From Liolophura sinensis (Eukaryota > Mollusca > Polyplacophora > Chitonida > Chitonidae): a DNA stretch of 64,000 bases. Each line of letters opens with the position of its first letter. Positions within the stretch are counted from its first letter, which is position 1. The position numbers were made by a program, and so were the translations under genes. The DNA is taken from the NCBI RefSeq assembly GCF_032854445.1, contig NC_088295.1, positions 72,444,028 to 72,508,027 of the forward strand, read 5' to 3'. The notes under the pieces are model-generated. The model was not told where the DNA came from. It did no database searches and worked only from the letters and a program-made list of their open reading frames with translations. Of the stretch, positions 1 through 11,862 are shown one piece after another.

Positions 1-650
1 CCACATGGCCTCTTCCAAGGACTGTCCTCTCTTCAAAAAAGAAAAAGAAATTATAACCTTAAAATGTGAAAATAATATATCCTATCAGGAAGCAAAGCGT
101 ATGGTCTCTGTCACGCATGGCCTTACAACATCTACTTTTGCCAACGTTGTAAGGAAAACCACTGTTTCTGTGGGGGTCCAAACAACTTTTACTTCGCCCA
201 TTGACAAAGAACAGCCACAGAAACTCGTCACGAAATCTGTAAATAAGACAGCCAGCTCATCATCTCAGACTGATATCAACCCATCTAAAATACCTAATAC
301 TTTACCTGAGTATCCAGCACTTTCTTTATCTGACCATACTTCATGTGATAATAAATCTAAATCTAATAAACCCGTTGATTCTTCACAGAAAACATCGGGT
401 GACAAAAATAAATCTGAGAAAAATCATAAAAAGGATAAACCTAGTGGCCCCCTGGAGCGTCCCTCGAAGGCCACTAGGGACCCAATCCAAACTTATAATA
501 AGTTTGGATCGTTGGAGGAAGTCGATCCTTCAACTTCATGGTGCAGACCTGATGGATACATCATCTGCACCTGGGAGATCTCCTAGTAGATCTCCCAAAA
601 AGGGTCGCCCTCGGTCAAGACATAAATCCCCAATACGTCTTCCTCCATAA
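1..650 (+). CDS. LINE copy A, ORF1 C-terminal part (truncated by window edge)
   Basis: This is the C-terminal part of a zinc-knuckle nucleic-acid-binding ORF1 of a non-LTR retrotransposon. It opens inside the last knuckle (HMASSKDCPLF) and continues through KKEKEIITLKC and SYQEAKR. The same sequence follows the knuckles in copy C at about 8356. A Lys/Ser/Asn-rich tail follows. The reading frame shifts once near 540, where the text changes from DPSTSW to ADLMDTSSAPGRSP. ORF1 then ends at the TAA at 648-650. ORF2 begins ten bases later, the usual close ORF1-ORF2 arrangement of I-group LINEs. ORF1 protein of such elements coats the RNA and escorts it to the target. The upstream half lies outside the window. 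Confidence 0.85.
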
Positions 651-659
651 TGGCGATAT

Positions 660-3600
660 ATGACAAAAATTATGCAATGGAATTGTCGAGGTCTTAAGGT
701 AAATTTTATTGAAATAACACAGCTAGTTCAATATTTAAATCCAGTAGCCCTATGTCTTCAGAAACTCACCTGAAGACATCTGACAAAGACACAGTAGCCC
801 TTAAAAATTATTCATTATATAGTACTTATTCAAATGAAGAAGAGCGAGCTGCAGGCGGCTCCTCGATATTCATTAATAACAGTATTATCCAAAGCCCTGT
901 TGCTCTGAATACAGAGCTTCAGGCTGTGGCCGTTCGTATTTCACTGTCTAAAACAGTCACATTATGTTCGGTGTATATACCTCCGAACACTTCTTTGTCA
1001 GCTTCTCAGTTACATAATCTTACAGAACAATTACCTAAACCGTTTATTATAATGGGAGATTTTAATTCCCATAAACCTCTATGGGGCAGTAATAACATAA
1101 ATAATAAGGGCAAGATAGTCGAAGACTTCTTATGTAAGGAAGAACTGTGTTATTTCAATGATGGTTCTAACACCTATTTACATCCAGGTAATGGCGCTTA
1201 TTCTGCTATCGATCTCACTATCTCAGATCCATCACTTCTCCCGGATTTTTCTTGGAAGGTGCATGATGATCTTTGTGGTAGTGACCATTTTCCTATAATC
1301 CTAGAACATATCACTTCTAATTCTTTAGAACGTGTAGCTAGGTGGAAATTCGATAAAGCAGACTGGATCGCATTTGAGATGTTCTGTGAGGCTGATATCA
1401 TTCCAGAGACCCTCAAAGCAGCAGATGATCCTATGTTAAAATTTAACGAGCTTGTATTACGAGCTGCCGATAGAACTATCCCTAAAACCTCGACAAATCC
1501 ACAATCCAAAAGCAAACCCTGGTATGATAAGGACTGTCGCAAAGCCATTAAAGACCGCAAAAAGGCTGAGCGAAATTTTAATATATGTCCTACTGATAAT
1601 AACTTAAACCAGGTTCGTATTTTTCGAGCTAAGGCTCGTCGATTACTCAAGTCCAAGAGACGATCTTGTTGGCGGAACTTTGTTTCAGGAATTACGTCAA
1701 AAACACCCATGCGTAAAGTCTGGAAAATGGTTCAGAAACTTAAGGGCAAAAATAATAAAGCAAAAGTTCAGCATTTAAAAGATGGAGATAATATATTAAC
1801 TTCTCCACCCGATATAGCAAATAAACTAGCTGAAACAATTTCAAACAAATCTTCTTCTGAGAATTACTCTAAAGAATTCCAACGTATTAAAAACCAGAAG
1901 GAGAAAATTAAATTGCCCTTTTCTTCTAAGAATTTAGAAGATTATAATCATCCTTTTAATATCGAGGAACTTTAAACTGCATTAAAAAAGGCCCACGATA
2001 CTGCCTGTGGTCCTGATAATGTATATTATAAGTTTCTGAACCATTTACCACCTGAGCCACTGGAGACTCTCCTGGACTTGCTTAATGATATTTGGATAAC
2101 GAATAATTTTCCACCATCATGGAGGGAGGCGTGTATTATTCCGGTNNNNNNNNNNNNNNNNNNNNNNNNNNNNNNNNNNNNNNNNNNNNNNNNNNNNNNN
2201 NNNNNNNNNNNNNNNNNNNNNNNNNNNNNNNNNNNNNNNNNNNNNNNNNNNNNNNNNNNNNNNNNNNNNNNNNNNNNNNNNNNNNNNNNNNNNNNNNNNN
2301 NNNNNNNNNNNNNNNNNNNNNNNNNNNNNNNNNNNNNNNNNNNNNATGGAGGGAGGCGTGTATTATTCCGGTTCCCAAACCGGGTAAGGATCATACTGAT
2401 CCAAATAATTACCGTCCCATAGCTCTTACCAGCTGTGTCTGTAAGACTATGGAACGGATGATTAATGATAGACTTGTTTGGTTTCTTGAAACCAACAAGC
2501 TTTTATCTAATATTCAATGCGGTTTTCGGCAAGGTAGATCTACCATGGATCAACTTGTTCGATTCGAAACTTTTATTCGCGATGGCTTCATCAATAATGA
2601 ACATGTGGTGTCCATATTTTTTGACCATGAAAAGGCCTACGACACCACATGGAAATATGGTATTTTAAAAGATCTCGCGAATATGGGTCTAAAAGGTCGT
2701 TTACCTATATTTCTATCAGAATTTTTATCTGATCGTCAGTTTAAGGTACGGGTGGGTTCCACTCTTTCTGGCTCTTATGAGCAGGAAATGGGTGTACCCC
2801 AGGGCAGCATTCTATGACCAACTCTGTTCAGCATAAAAATAAATAGCCTAGCAAAAACATTAACATCTGGCACAGAGGGTTCTTTATACGTGGATGATTT
2901 CCTTATATGCTACCGAGCTAAGAATATGAATAATATCGAACGTCAGTTGCAGCTTTGTCTCAATAAGATCGAGAAATTGGCAACTGAAAATGGTTTTAGA
3001 TTTTCATCGTCTAAAACCGTCGGTATGCATTTTTGTAATTAACGGAAACTTCATCTTGACCCTGAGCTTAATTTTTGTGGTGAACAGGTTAAAATTGTTG
3101 GAGAAACAAAATTTTTAGGTATAATATTTGATAGTAAACTATCTTTTATACCTCATATTAAAATGCTTAAAGCTAAATGTACAAAGGCTCTCGATATAAT
3201 TAAGGTCGTGTCTAGCACCGATTGGGGTGCTGACCGATCAGTTTTACTAAATTTATATCGTTCTCTGGTGAGGTCTAAATTGGACTATGGATCCATCATT
3301 TACGGTTCACTAGGAAGTCGTACATTAAAATGTTGGATCCTGTTCATCACCAGGGTTTGAGGCTCAGCCTCGGTGCTTTTAGAACCTCACCAGTAGAAAG
3401 TTTATACGTGGAGGCAAATGGGCCTTCTTTATATAACCGACGTATAAAACTTAGCCTTCAATATGCTACAAAGCTTAAAGCTCATCCAACAAACCCTGCC
3501 TACGACTGTGTTTTCAATCCATTATATGTAGACAAATATACTAAATGTCCTAACAAGATCCCTTCGTTCGGTCTTCGTATACGGGAGCATATTGTGGGAG

Positions 3601-4571
3601 CTAACATCAAGCTGGAAGATATAGCTCCGGTGTCTTTTCCGTAGTCTCCTCCATGGCTTATCCCACAACCTAAACTAATATTTGATCTACGTAAATATAA
3701 TAAATCGAATATAAATCCTCTTATAATTCAGCAAGGTTTTGCTGAAATTAAAGCTAATTATATGGATTATAAATTTATATATACTGACGGGTCGAAGGAT
3801 GGGGACAGGGTTGCGACTGCGGCTGTCATGGAGCAGCGAGTCTCTTCCTTTCGTCTTCCATCCTTTTCTTCAATATTCTCTGCCGAGGCCAGAGCTATAC
3901 TCCTGGCCTTATCATATGTTTCTTCTGGGCATGCCCAGAGGGCAATGATATGCACTGACTCGTTGTCTTGCTTATTGGCAATACAGAATAATAAATTTAA
4001 AAATCCCTTGATCCTTCAAATTTTAGCTATACATAGAAAACTTATTAGAAGAGGTAAAGATATTATATTCTGCTGGATACCAAGTCATATTGGTATCTAT
4101 GGAAACACAGTCGCAGACAGGGAGGCAAAAGCTGCCCTAAATAAACCCATATCTAAGATAAAAATCCCTTATACTGACATGAAATCGAATATTCTTAAAT
4201 ATATTCGTTGCCTTTGGCAGGGTGACTGGAACTTGCAGGTCCATAATAAACTGCATGCTATTCATCTTGCCATTGGCTACAATAATTATACTTGCGAAAA
4301 GTCTCGTAGAGACCAAGTAGTTTTAACAAGGTGTCGTGTTGGGCATTCTCGTCTAACGCAAAATTTCATACTAGATGGGAGCAGTGCTCCCGAGTGCGTT
4401 GGATGCGATGCCCAATAAAGCATCAAACATATCTTGGTTGACTGTGTGGAATTTGCCCACGTTCGGCAGAGATTCTACACGGTCGACTCTATATATGATT
4501 TGTTTGACAACATCGCTGGTGATGTTGTCATAAATTATTTGAAGGCCATTGGCCTTTATCATAAGATATAA
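660..4571 (+). pseudogene. LINE copy A, ORF2: endonuclease, reverse transcriptase, RNase H (I/Nimb-like, decayed)
   Basis: ORF2 of an I-group LINE. It opens with MTKIMQWNCRGLK at 660. The APE-type endonuclease shows ETHLK, GDFNSHKPLWG, YSAIDLTISDP and GSDHFPIIL. The reverse transcriptase shows NNYRPIALTSC, QCGFRQGRSTMDQL, FFDHEKAYDTTW, GVPQGSIL and the catalytic YVDD (2888-2899). The RNase H shows YTDGSKDGD, AEARAILLAL, CTDSLSCLLAI and PSHIGIYGNTVADREAKAAL. A C-terminal cysteine/histidine motif (ECVGCDAQ...KHILVDC) follows. RT plus RNase H after an APE endonuclease places it in the I group, and Nimb is the likeliest clade, though this is not proven. It is not functional. I see frameshifts near 760 and 3330 and in-frame stops at 1973, 2815, 3040, 3642 and 4416, plus the N gap. 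The frame closes at 4571 after GLYHKI. Confidence 0.9.
2146..2345. other. Assembly gap: exactly 200 N, flanked by a duplicated 27-bp sequence
   Basis: The run is 200 undetermined bases inside the LINE copy A reverse transcriptase. The 27 bases before it (2119-2145) are repeated exactly after it (2346-2372). If one flank and the gap are removed, the protein reads without a break from FPPSWREACIIP into VPKPGKDHTDPNNYRP. The gap is therefore probably an unmerged contig overlap with no missing sequence. Translations through the Ns are meaningless. Confidence 0.95.
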
Positions 4572-4832
4572 TTTATTAATATATAAATATTTATCTATAA
4601 TGTTATATAGACATTTCTTGATATATTATTTTTAAAATATGAGGGTTTTCGAGTTTTAGCTGTTTTTGGTTATTCTAATCTGGTTTTAAACATGTCCAAA
4701 CATTTGTTTCCATTTTTAATGTTCTCACCACCATATCGGAAACCTAAACCGCCTCCTGTTTCGACCTTGCTCTCGCCACGATATGGCTGAAATACTGCCG
4801 ATGTGGCGTTAAACCATAATCATTCATTCATT
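4572..4832 (+). mobile_element. LINE copy A 3' UTR and (ATTC)n tail
   Basis: AT-rich 3' UTR ending in GCCGATGTGGCGTTAAACC and then three ATTC units. Copies B and D end in nearly the same way (5582 and 9896), which fixes the element's 3' end. A short tandem-repeat tail rather than poly-A fits I-group LINEs. Confidence 0.85.
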
Positions 4833-5581
4833 TATATTCTGCTGGATACCAAGTCTTACTGGTATCCATGGAAACACATTCGCAGACAGGGAGGCGAAAG
4901 ATGCCCTAAATAAACCCATATCTAAGATAAAAATCCCTTATACTGACATGAAGTCCAATATTCTTAAATATATTCGTTACCTTTGGCAGGGTGAATGGAA
5001 CTTGCAGGTCCATAATAAACTGCATGCTATTCATCTTGCCATTGGCTATAATTCATATACAATTAATTTGTCTCGTAGAGACCAAGTAGTTTTAACGAGA
5101 TGCCGTATTGGACATTCTCGTCTAACACACAATTTCATCTTAGATGGGAGCAGTGCTCCCGAGTGTGTTGGATGCGATGCTCAATATGGCATCAAACATA
5201 TTCTGGTTGACTGTGTAGACTTTGCCCATGTTCGGCAAAGATTCTACACAGTCAAATCTATATATGATTTATTTGACAGGCATAAATTATTTGAAGGCCA
5301 TTGGCCTATATCATAAAATATAAATTTAATTGTCATAAATATCTATAGATAAACAGTTATATACATATAGATTTATACATGTAATATATAACCCTGGTTT
5401 TCGAGTTTTAACTCTTATTTTTCTTTTATGCGATTTTAAACATGTCTGTACTTTTTGTTTTACTTTTGATGTCCATGTTATCATATTCAAAACCTTAACC
5501 GCCTCACGTTTTCACCGTGTTCTCTCCACGATATGGCTGAAATATTGCCGATGTGGCGTTAAGCCATAATCATTCATTCAT
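4833..5581 (+). mobile_element. LINE copy B, 5'-truncated (RNase H end, C-terminal finger, 3' UTR)
   Basis: A second copy of the same family starts immediately after copy A's ATTC tail. It begins inside RNase H at IFCWIPSLTGIHGNT. The frame stays open from there through REAKDAL, IPYTDMKSNIL and the finger ECVGCDAQYGIKHILVDC to 5316. Near 5277 about 17 bases present in copies A and D are missing, so the last residues read DRHKLFEGHWPIS instead of DSIAGDVVINYL. The 3' UTR ends with the same GCGTTAAGCC and ATTC tail. 5' truncation is the normal outcome of target-primed reverse transcription. Position suggests it inserted into copy A's tail. Confidence 0.85.
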
Positions 5582-7014
5582 TCGGTGACGAAATTTATCG
5601 CGCGAATCTGGGATACAATATCATACTGCATCCTTGCGCGAATGTATTAAATAGACATTTGCGAAAACAGTGAATTCAACAATAGAACTTTACTAGCTAC
5701 TAGTAAACATAAACGACGCTTTTTTATATATAAAAGCACATTATGTTTACCTATATAGGTCCTTATAGTTTCGACAACATGCGGCTTTCCATTTTACTCA
5801 ATTTTTTAAAAAGAATTGCTTATTGACTGGAATTGAATTCTGTGGCATACGGATATCAGGACGCATGGTGCACAGCAATTTAAAATTTAATACTAAATTA
5901 TAAACATGTGTTACAGATGCATACAAGAGATAAAAGCTAGCATAACGGTGTTATTTCAAAAAAATAATTGTCCCAAATTCAACTGCATACAGTGAGTAAT
6001 AACTAATGTAGATGCGCTAATGTAGGAATTGATGTTTAGCATGAAATATAAATTAATTGTATTCCACGTGATGGAAGTAATTTTAAATCAATTCATAGTG
6101 TAATAAAAAAAAAGTTTTACGCCGCTTAGCTAATCGTATAAAGAGTTTTCAGTCCACTGTGTATGGACCGGCATCTAAAAGCTAGTATTGGACACTCTTT
6201 GTCCATTTTGCAGCCACTTTCTCACCTTTAGTCAGGTCGGCCAGAGCCTACAGATTATTGAATAGAAAACATTCGTCACACAGATGTCACACAGCATATG
6301 CACTGGTTGTCCGTCGTGAGCAAAATCTGATCTGTATGTGTATATTCATTGGTGTTTTACGCCGTACTCAAGAATATTTCGCTTACACCAAGGCGGCCAG
6401 AATTATGGCCGGAGGAAAACCAACTTTGCTGAAATTGCGATATTTGAAATAGTTTAAACATTTTCGTATGATATAACCTGAATAAATGAATTTTATTTTA
6501 TCTCTTGTGGTATGTGATCTTACGGATGAATGGATTTAAGGACGAGTGTTAGGAAATTAAAGCCCTGTGTTCGACTCGCAGAGGCAGAAGTACAGGCTGT
6601 GTTACTACGTGGAGTTCCAACCGCTTGTTGCTGCAGCCATTGTAAAACAAATCACTCTCCACGTTGTCCAGCATCCAAAGTGGTTTGGAATAATTATGAC
6701 GTCACCCGAGGCAATGAGTTCTTGGTGTGGATACTAAGATTATGGACTTCAACATTGTCAATTCGAAAAAGTATCCTATCTGCATTCTCTTTGTAATAAT
6801 ATGGGCGTTCAACATATCAATGTGTAGAGCTTGGATTGTTACGTGTCAATGGCTTAAGACAATTTTGGTGGCGAATATGACTGATTTTAAAGGCAGCTAA
6901 ATATAGGCGAGTTTCTAAAATAAGTACACTATAGCTTTAACTTGCTGCAGATTTCCCACAGCCGGTGATGGAAACTGGGATGTTATACCATTATATTAAT
7001 AGTCATAGTATGTT
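5582..7014. other. Noncoding stretch between LINE copies
   Basis: No recognised gene. It holds a SINE fragment at 6345-6425 and one TGACGTCA at 6697. An open frame at 6530-6796 (88 aa, with CCSHCKTNHSPRCP) resembles nothing I recognise and has no supporting context. The exact left border of the next LINE is uncertain. Confidence 0.5.
6345..6425 (-). mobile_element. SINE family 1 fragment (3' core only)
   Basis: Carries the conserved core TTTTACGCCGTACTCAAGAA followed by GGCGGCCAG and ATTATGGCCGGAGGAAA. This matches the complete copy at 36614 in reverse orientation. The tRNA-like head is missing. Confidence 0.75.
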
Positions 7015-7655
7015 ATATATGACGGTGGCAGACGATGTCGTCTTCATACTGAGCCCTCGTGGGGTTTCCGGGGTGATAAAAATAGGACCTCAGCCCTGTA
7101 GGCAAGCTTGTCGTAAAAGTCGACTAACCTAGAGCTCTCCTGTGTAAGCCCGGTGAATAAAATAGGCTCATATCTTCTTGGTTGTGTGAGAGGCAACCGG
7201 GAAGCGACCTGTTTGCCGTGGGTTGCGACCCGTAATCTCCGAGGACGGGATCCTGGTGGCTGAGGGTGTGTTGGTTTTGCGAGATCTTCACGTCCAACAC
7301 ACCACTTTGGCCCTTACTTGGAGAGAGACGGGAGGTCGGATGGGGCCCGGTCCGATCAATCGGCTGGTCGCGTCAAGCCCTACTCTTGATCCCATTTGTT
7401 ATTCTTTCACATACTGTGATGTCAAGTTGGGTTTTCTCCAAATACTCTTGTTCGGGGTCAGTGTAGAAGGCGGTGGCTCATGGGTCAATCGAGTAGATTG
7501 AATTAACCTTGTTGGTATGACTCAATCTGTTCGAGTATACCTTGCGTGGATTCCCTGTTTTTATTCTCTGCTGGTCATCGCAGAGGTAGATTCGCCCCTG
7601 TTGGCACTCCGTGGCGGGTGGGGGACACGTGGGGTGAAATTAATAAAAATCTATC
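7015..7655 (+). mobile_element. LINE copy C 5' UTR (left border uncertain)
   Basis: About 640 bases of GC-richer sequence lie directly before the ORF1 start and differ in composition from the AT-rich surroundings. I infer that this is the 5' UTR with an internal promoter, as in I-group LINEs. The left limit, near 7015, is set only by the composition change. Open frames here (7223-7501) are incidental. Confidence 0.5.
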
Positions 7656-8535
7656 ATGGCTTCCCCTGAAATTATCGCAGTGGCTGCTAAAAAAAGAAAA
7701 AATGACGTTCCCTTAGATATTGAAGGAGAAAATAATTATTTTCCTGCCTTCTTAGTAATATCTAATAAAAATGAGAATAACGGAAAAATGAAAATCAATA
7801 CATTTGTATTAAAAAAAACAATAGAAAGTTATGCTGGAACGTTAAAACAAGTTAAGAAAATGAAATCTGGAAACATTCTGTTAGAATGTTCGAGAAAACA
7901 ACAATATCTAAATTTACTAAAAATTCAAAATATAGGAGAGCAGCCTGTTTCTGTTTCTCCTCATAATACATTGAACTGCTGTCATGGTATAATTCGTGAC
8001 AGAGACCAGGACCTTACCGAAATGAATGAACAACAAATAACTGAAGAACTAAAACACCAAGGAGTAAGTAAGGTAAAACGCTTCCTAATTAGAAAAGAAG
8101 GGAATCTGGTAAAAACAAACACTTATATGTTAACATTCAATAAAACATCCCTTCCGTCATCTATATTTATTGGACCATATAGTGTAAGGGTGGAGTTATT
8201 TATACCTAACCCCACCCGGTGTTTCTCCTGTCAGAGGTTTGGCCATGGCAGGAGTCAATGCCGCAACACACTGGTCTGCTTTAGATGTGCGGGAGCAGGT
8301 CATGAGGGCTTCGACTGCACAAAAACAGTAAAATGTGTGAATTGTAGTAGAGCCCACATGGCCTCCTCCAAGGACTGCCCTCTCTTCAAAAAAGAAAAGG
8401 AAATCATAACCTTAAAATGTAAAAATAATTTATCATATCAGGAAGCGAAGCGTCTGGTCTCTGCCACGAATGTTCTGACTACCTCTACATATGCAAATGT
8501 TGTCAGGAAAACCACTGTTTCTGTGGGGGTCGTGC
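7656..8535 (+). CDS. LINE copy C ORF1: zinc-knuckle RNA-binding protein, 3' end lost
   Basis: Starts at MASPEIIAVAAKKRK. The first 180 residues are Lys/Asn-rich and contain an RRM-like stretch (NTFVLKKTIESYAGTLKQVK, then KSGNILLECSRKQQYLNLL), as in many LINE ORF1 proteins. Zinc knuckles follow: CFSCQRFGHGRSQC, CFRCAGAGHEGFDC and a third, CVNCSRAHMASSKDC. The frame is open from 7656 to 8570. The true copy C sequence stops at about 8535, after TTVSVGV, where it jumps into copy D in another frame, and the last dozen residues are junction artefact. The protein would bind element RNA. It is the best preserved ORF1 in the window. No ORF2 follows. Confidence 0.85.
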
Positions 8536-9896
8536 TGCAATTGCAGTGGAGATCACATGGCCTCCTCTAAGGACTGCCCACTTTTCGTCAAAGAAAAACA
8601 AATAATCAGTATAAAAACTAAAAAACAATATATCGTATCAGGAGGCCCGCAAACTAGTCTCGCCTCCTAATACTACACTGCAGACTTCATTTGCCAATGC
8701 GGTCAAGCGAGTAGCATCTGTTACTACTCAAACCTCATTGACTTGGCCCATTGGAAACGACAGACCTATTTCTCTACAACCTGCTGCTCAACCTGCTTGT
8801 AATTCCTGCTCTACCCAGACGACTACAGTAACTCAAAACAACCCAGTAAATATTACAAAACAAACTGATAACCCTGAGCCTGATCAAAGCAAAAACAAAC
8901 CTGCCAGAAATAAATCTGAAAATAAATCTCGTAATGAAAATAATAAACCTAGTGGCCCCACAGAGCGTCCCTCGAAGGCCACAAGGGATCCTGTCCAAAC
9001 TTTTAATAGGTTTGGAATCGCTGGAGGACGTTGGTCCTTCAACATCAGATGCGGATGTGATGGATACATCACCCGCATCAGGGAGATCTAACAGCCGAAA
9101 CACTAATTAAAAGAGGTAAAGATATTATATTCTGTTGGATACCAAGTCACACTGGTATCCATGGAAACAGTCGTGGACAGGGAAGCGAAAGCTGCCCTAT
9201 ATAAACCTGTATCTCGGGTTAAAATCCCTTATACTGACGTGAAGTCTAGTATTCTTAAATATATTCGTCGCCTTTGGCAGGGTGAATGGGACTTGCAGAT
9301 CCATAATAAACTGCATGCCATTCATCCTATCATTGGCTACAATGCCTATACTTGTCAAATGTCTCGCAGAGACCAAGTAGTTATAACGAGATGTCGTATT
9401 GGGCATTCTCATCTGACACACAATTTCATCTTAGATGGGAGCAGTGCTCCCGAGTGTGTTGGATGTGCTGCTCAATACTGCATCAAACATATCTTGGTTG
9501 ACTGTGTGGACTTTGCTCATGTTCGGCAAAGGTTCTACACGGTCACCTCTATATATGATTTATTTGACAGCATCGCTGGCGATGTTGTCATAAATTATTT
9601 GAAGGTCATTGGCCTATATCATAAAATATAAATTTTAATTGTCATAAATATCTATAGATAAACAGTTATATACATATATATTTATACATGTACTATAACC
9701 CTGGTTTTCGAGTTTTAAATCTTATTTTTCTTTTATACGATTTTAACCATGTCTGTACTTTTTGTTTTACTTTTGGTGTTCATATTATCATATCGAAAAC
9801 CTTAACCGTCTCGCGTTTTCACCTTGTTCTCGACGCGATATGGCTGAAATATTGCCGATTGGCGTTAAGCCATAATCATTCATTCATTCTTTCTTT
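8536..9896 (+). mobile_element. LINE copy D: ORF1 C-terminus fused to RNase H end and 3' UTR
   Basis: From 8536 the sequence restarts at a third-knuckle motif (CNCSGDHMASSKDCPLF) of a related but diverged ORF1. It then runs through SYQEARKLVS to KPSGPTERPSKATRDPVQTF. It has one frameshift in an A-run near 8625 and one extra base near 9017. At about 9090-9103 it jumps to the RNase H region (EDIIFCWIPSH-type text, then REAKAALYKPVSR), losing nearly all of ORF2, about 3.4 kb by comparison with copy A. The end (9161-9631) is intact through ECVGCAAQYCIKHILVDC and NYLKVIGLYHKI. The 3' UTR closes with GGCGTTAAGCC and an ATTC tail. It is either an internally deleted copy or a recombinant. Confidence 0.8.
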
Positions 9897-11088
9897 TTAC
9901 CTATTCTGGTTTAAAACCATGGTGCTTGAGTGGCGTCTGATTTGCCTACTTTTGATGCATTTACCTGAAAAGTTTAAAATAAAAGCCCTTAACTGAAGCC
10001 TTAGCCCTCACAATAACTGAAAGCAAAGCTGGGAGAATGGAACAGATCTCAGATCTACAGGAGGCCGTATTTCACCGATTGCGTGTTGCCATTTGCCAAT
10101 AATATCGCACTGTCACTGCTCTGAATTTACTTCCCATGTAGTACGTCTTTAATTATATTGTATAGCTACAAGAATATTGTTTTCAAATGAGTTCATGACC
10201 ACGGTACTGACAAACACTGTACCACAATGCCTGGTACAAAGTGGGACTTGACGCCGACGGGTCTAAAGCTTATGTGACAAGGAAAATCATGAAGTTCTTC
10301 CCATGGGTATTTATTCCTCTGCATCTTCGCTCTCTGCACTTAAAGTACGCAGATTTAAGTTAATTCATTTTTTTCGCCACATATTTCACAGATATTTTGT
10401 CAGCATTGTCAGCAATCTGTTTGTTAACTTTCTAATACTTAATTTTTGATTGAGAGGGATATAAATCAATATCAACGAACACAGATATTGAACACAAATG
10501 TTTCGAAAGTTTATTGTTCTTCACTCAGCTTCTTTTGAGCTTATCAAGGATCAGCTATTTAAATACCTTGACGGTTTTGAGCATATATATCATGATGGAA
10601 ATGACTAACATTCTATTCTATAGTATTATTTGTTTCTGGTCATTAGATACCAAATTACTGTGTTTTTAAACATGTATGAAAATAACTAAAAAGATTACAA
10701 CAAATCAAAATACACTTCATGGTTTGGACGAAAATTCACATAACAGGCCCCCATCTTTGGTAGAAATGTTACCAAATGTTTGCGATTACATTCAATATTT
10801 GTATCATGATCACACACCAAGTTTTTGCCTTGCTGAGGAGCAGTGTTTAAACCCATATCATCTGTACATGTAATTTCTTTCACAACATTTTCTCTTCTTT
10901 AAACAGGATATGTTTGCTTTTAAAGTGTAAAACATAAAACATCTGTATGAATTCAACATCACCAATAAATTTTTTACCATTTCTGGAATTATTAATACGA
11001 AAAGACAAAGTTGGCAGACTAATAAGCAAAAGAAACAAATCCGTCACATTCAAACTATGAAACAGACCAGAACAAAACCTCAAACAAA
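9897..11088. other. Noncoding stretch
   Basis: No gene, RNA or clear repeat seen. The open frames here are short, overlap on both strands and show no coding signal. Confidence 0.5.
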
Positions 11089-11515
11089 AGTCAGAGAACA
11101 TAACAGGTCTTTACATGTTTATGTCTGTAATGCAGCTACATATGTAAAAGTTGTACGATGATGCACATACATGTATGGTTAGTGGTCAGTCAGAGAACAG
11201 GACAGGCCTGCATGGTTATATGATGCTACGGGTGTAAAAGTTGTGTGATGATGCAAATACATATTTGTTAGTGGTCAGTCAGAGGAACAGAACAGGTCTG
11301 CATGGTTATATGATGCTACGGGTGTAAAAGTTGTGTGATGATTCAAATACATATTTGTTAGTGGTCAGTCAGAGAACAGAACAGGTCTGCATGGTTATAT
11401 GATGCTCCGGGTGTAAAGGTTGTGTGATGATTCAAATACATATTTGTTAGTGGTCTGTCAGAGAACAGAACAGGTCTGCATGGTTGTATGATGCTACAAA
11501 TGAAAAAAGTTGTGT
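11089..11515. repeat. Tandem repeat, about 89-bp period, about 5 copies
   Basis: The phrase AGTGGTCAGTCAGAGAACAG recurs at 11181, 11270, 11360 and 11449, giving spacings of 89, 90 and 89. A diverged first copy begins near 11089. Each unit contains GCATGGTTATATGATGCT and GTGTAAAAGTTGTGTGATGA. The period is not a multiple of three and the minus-strand open frames across it are artefacts. Confidence 0.9.
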
Positions 11516-11862
11516 TGTGCAGCATGTATGACAGTTGTAAGATGCTGCTTCTGTGACAGTTGCATGGTGCTGCATATGTGACAGTTGTAGGATGCTGCAT
11601 ATGTGACAGTTGTATCATGCTGCACATGTGACAGCTGCATGGTGCTGCATGTGACAGCTGCATGGTGCTGCATGTGACAGTTGCATGGTGCTGCATATGT
11701 GACAGTTGCATGGTACCCCATATGTGACGGTTGTAGCGTGCTGCATATGTGACAGTTGCATGGTACCCCATATGTGACGGTTGTAGCGTGCTGCATATGT
11801 GACAGTTGCATGGTGCCGCACATGCGACAGTTGTATGGTGCCATATGTATGATAGTGGTATG
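11516..11862. repeat. Minisatellite, about 25-30 bp unit (TGACAGTTGCATGGTGCTGC)
   Basis: Roughly twelve degenerate copies of TGACAGTTGCATGGTGCTGCATATG directly abut the 89-bp array. Inside it a compound unit starting GTACCCCATATGTGACGG is present twice in a row (about 11714-11811), a second level of duplication. Minus-strand frames reading as Cys/His-rich protein (CHMQH-type) are produced by the repeat. Confidence 0.9.
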
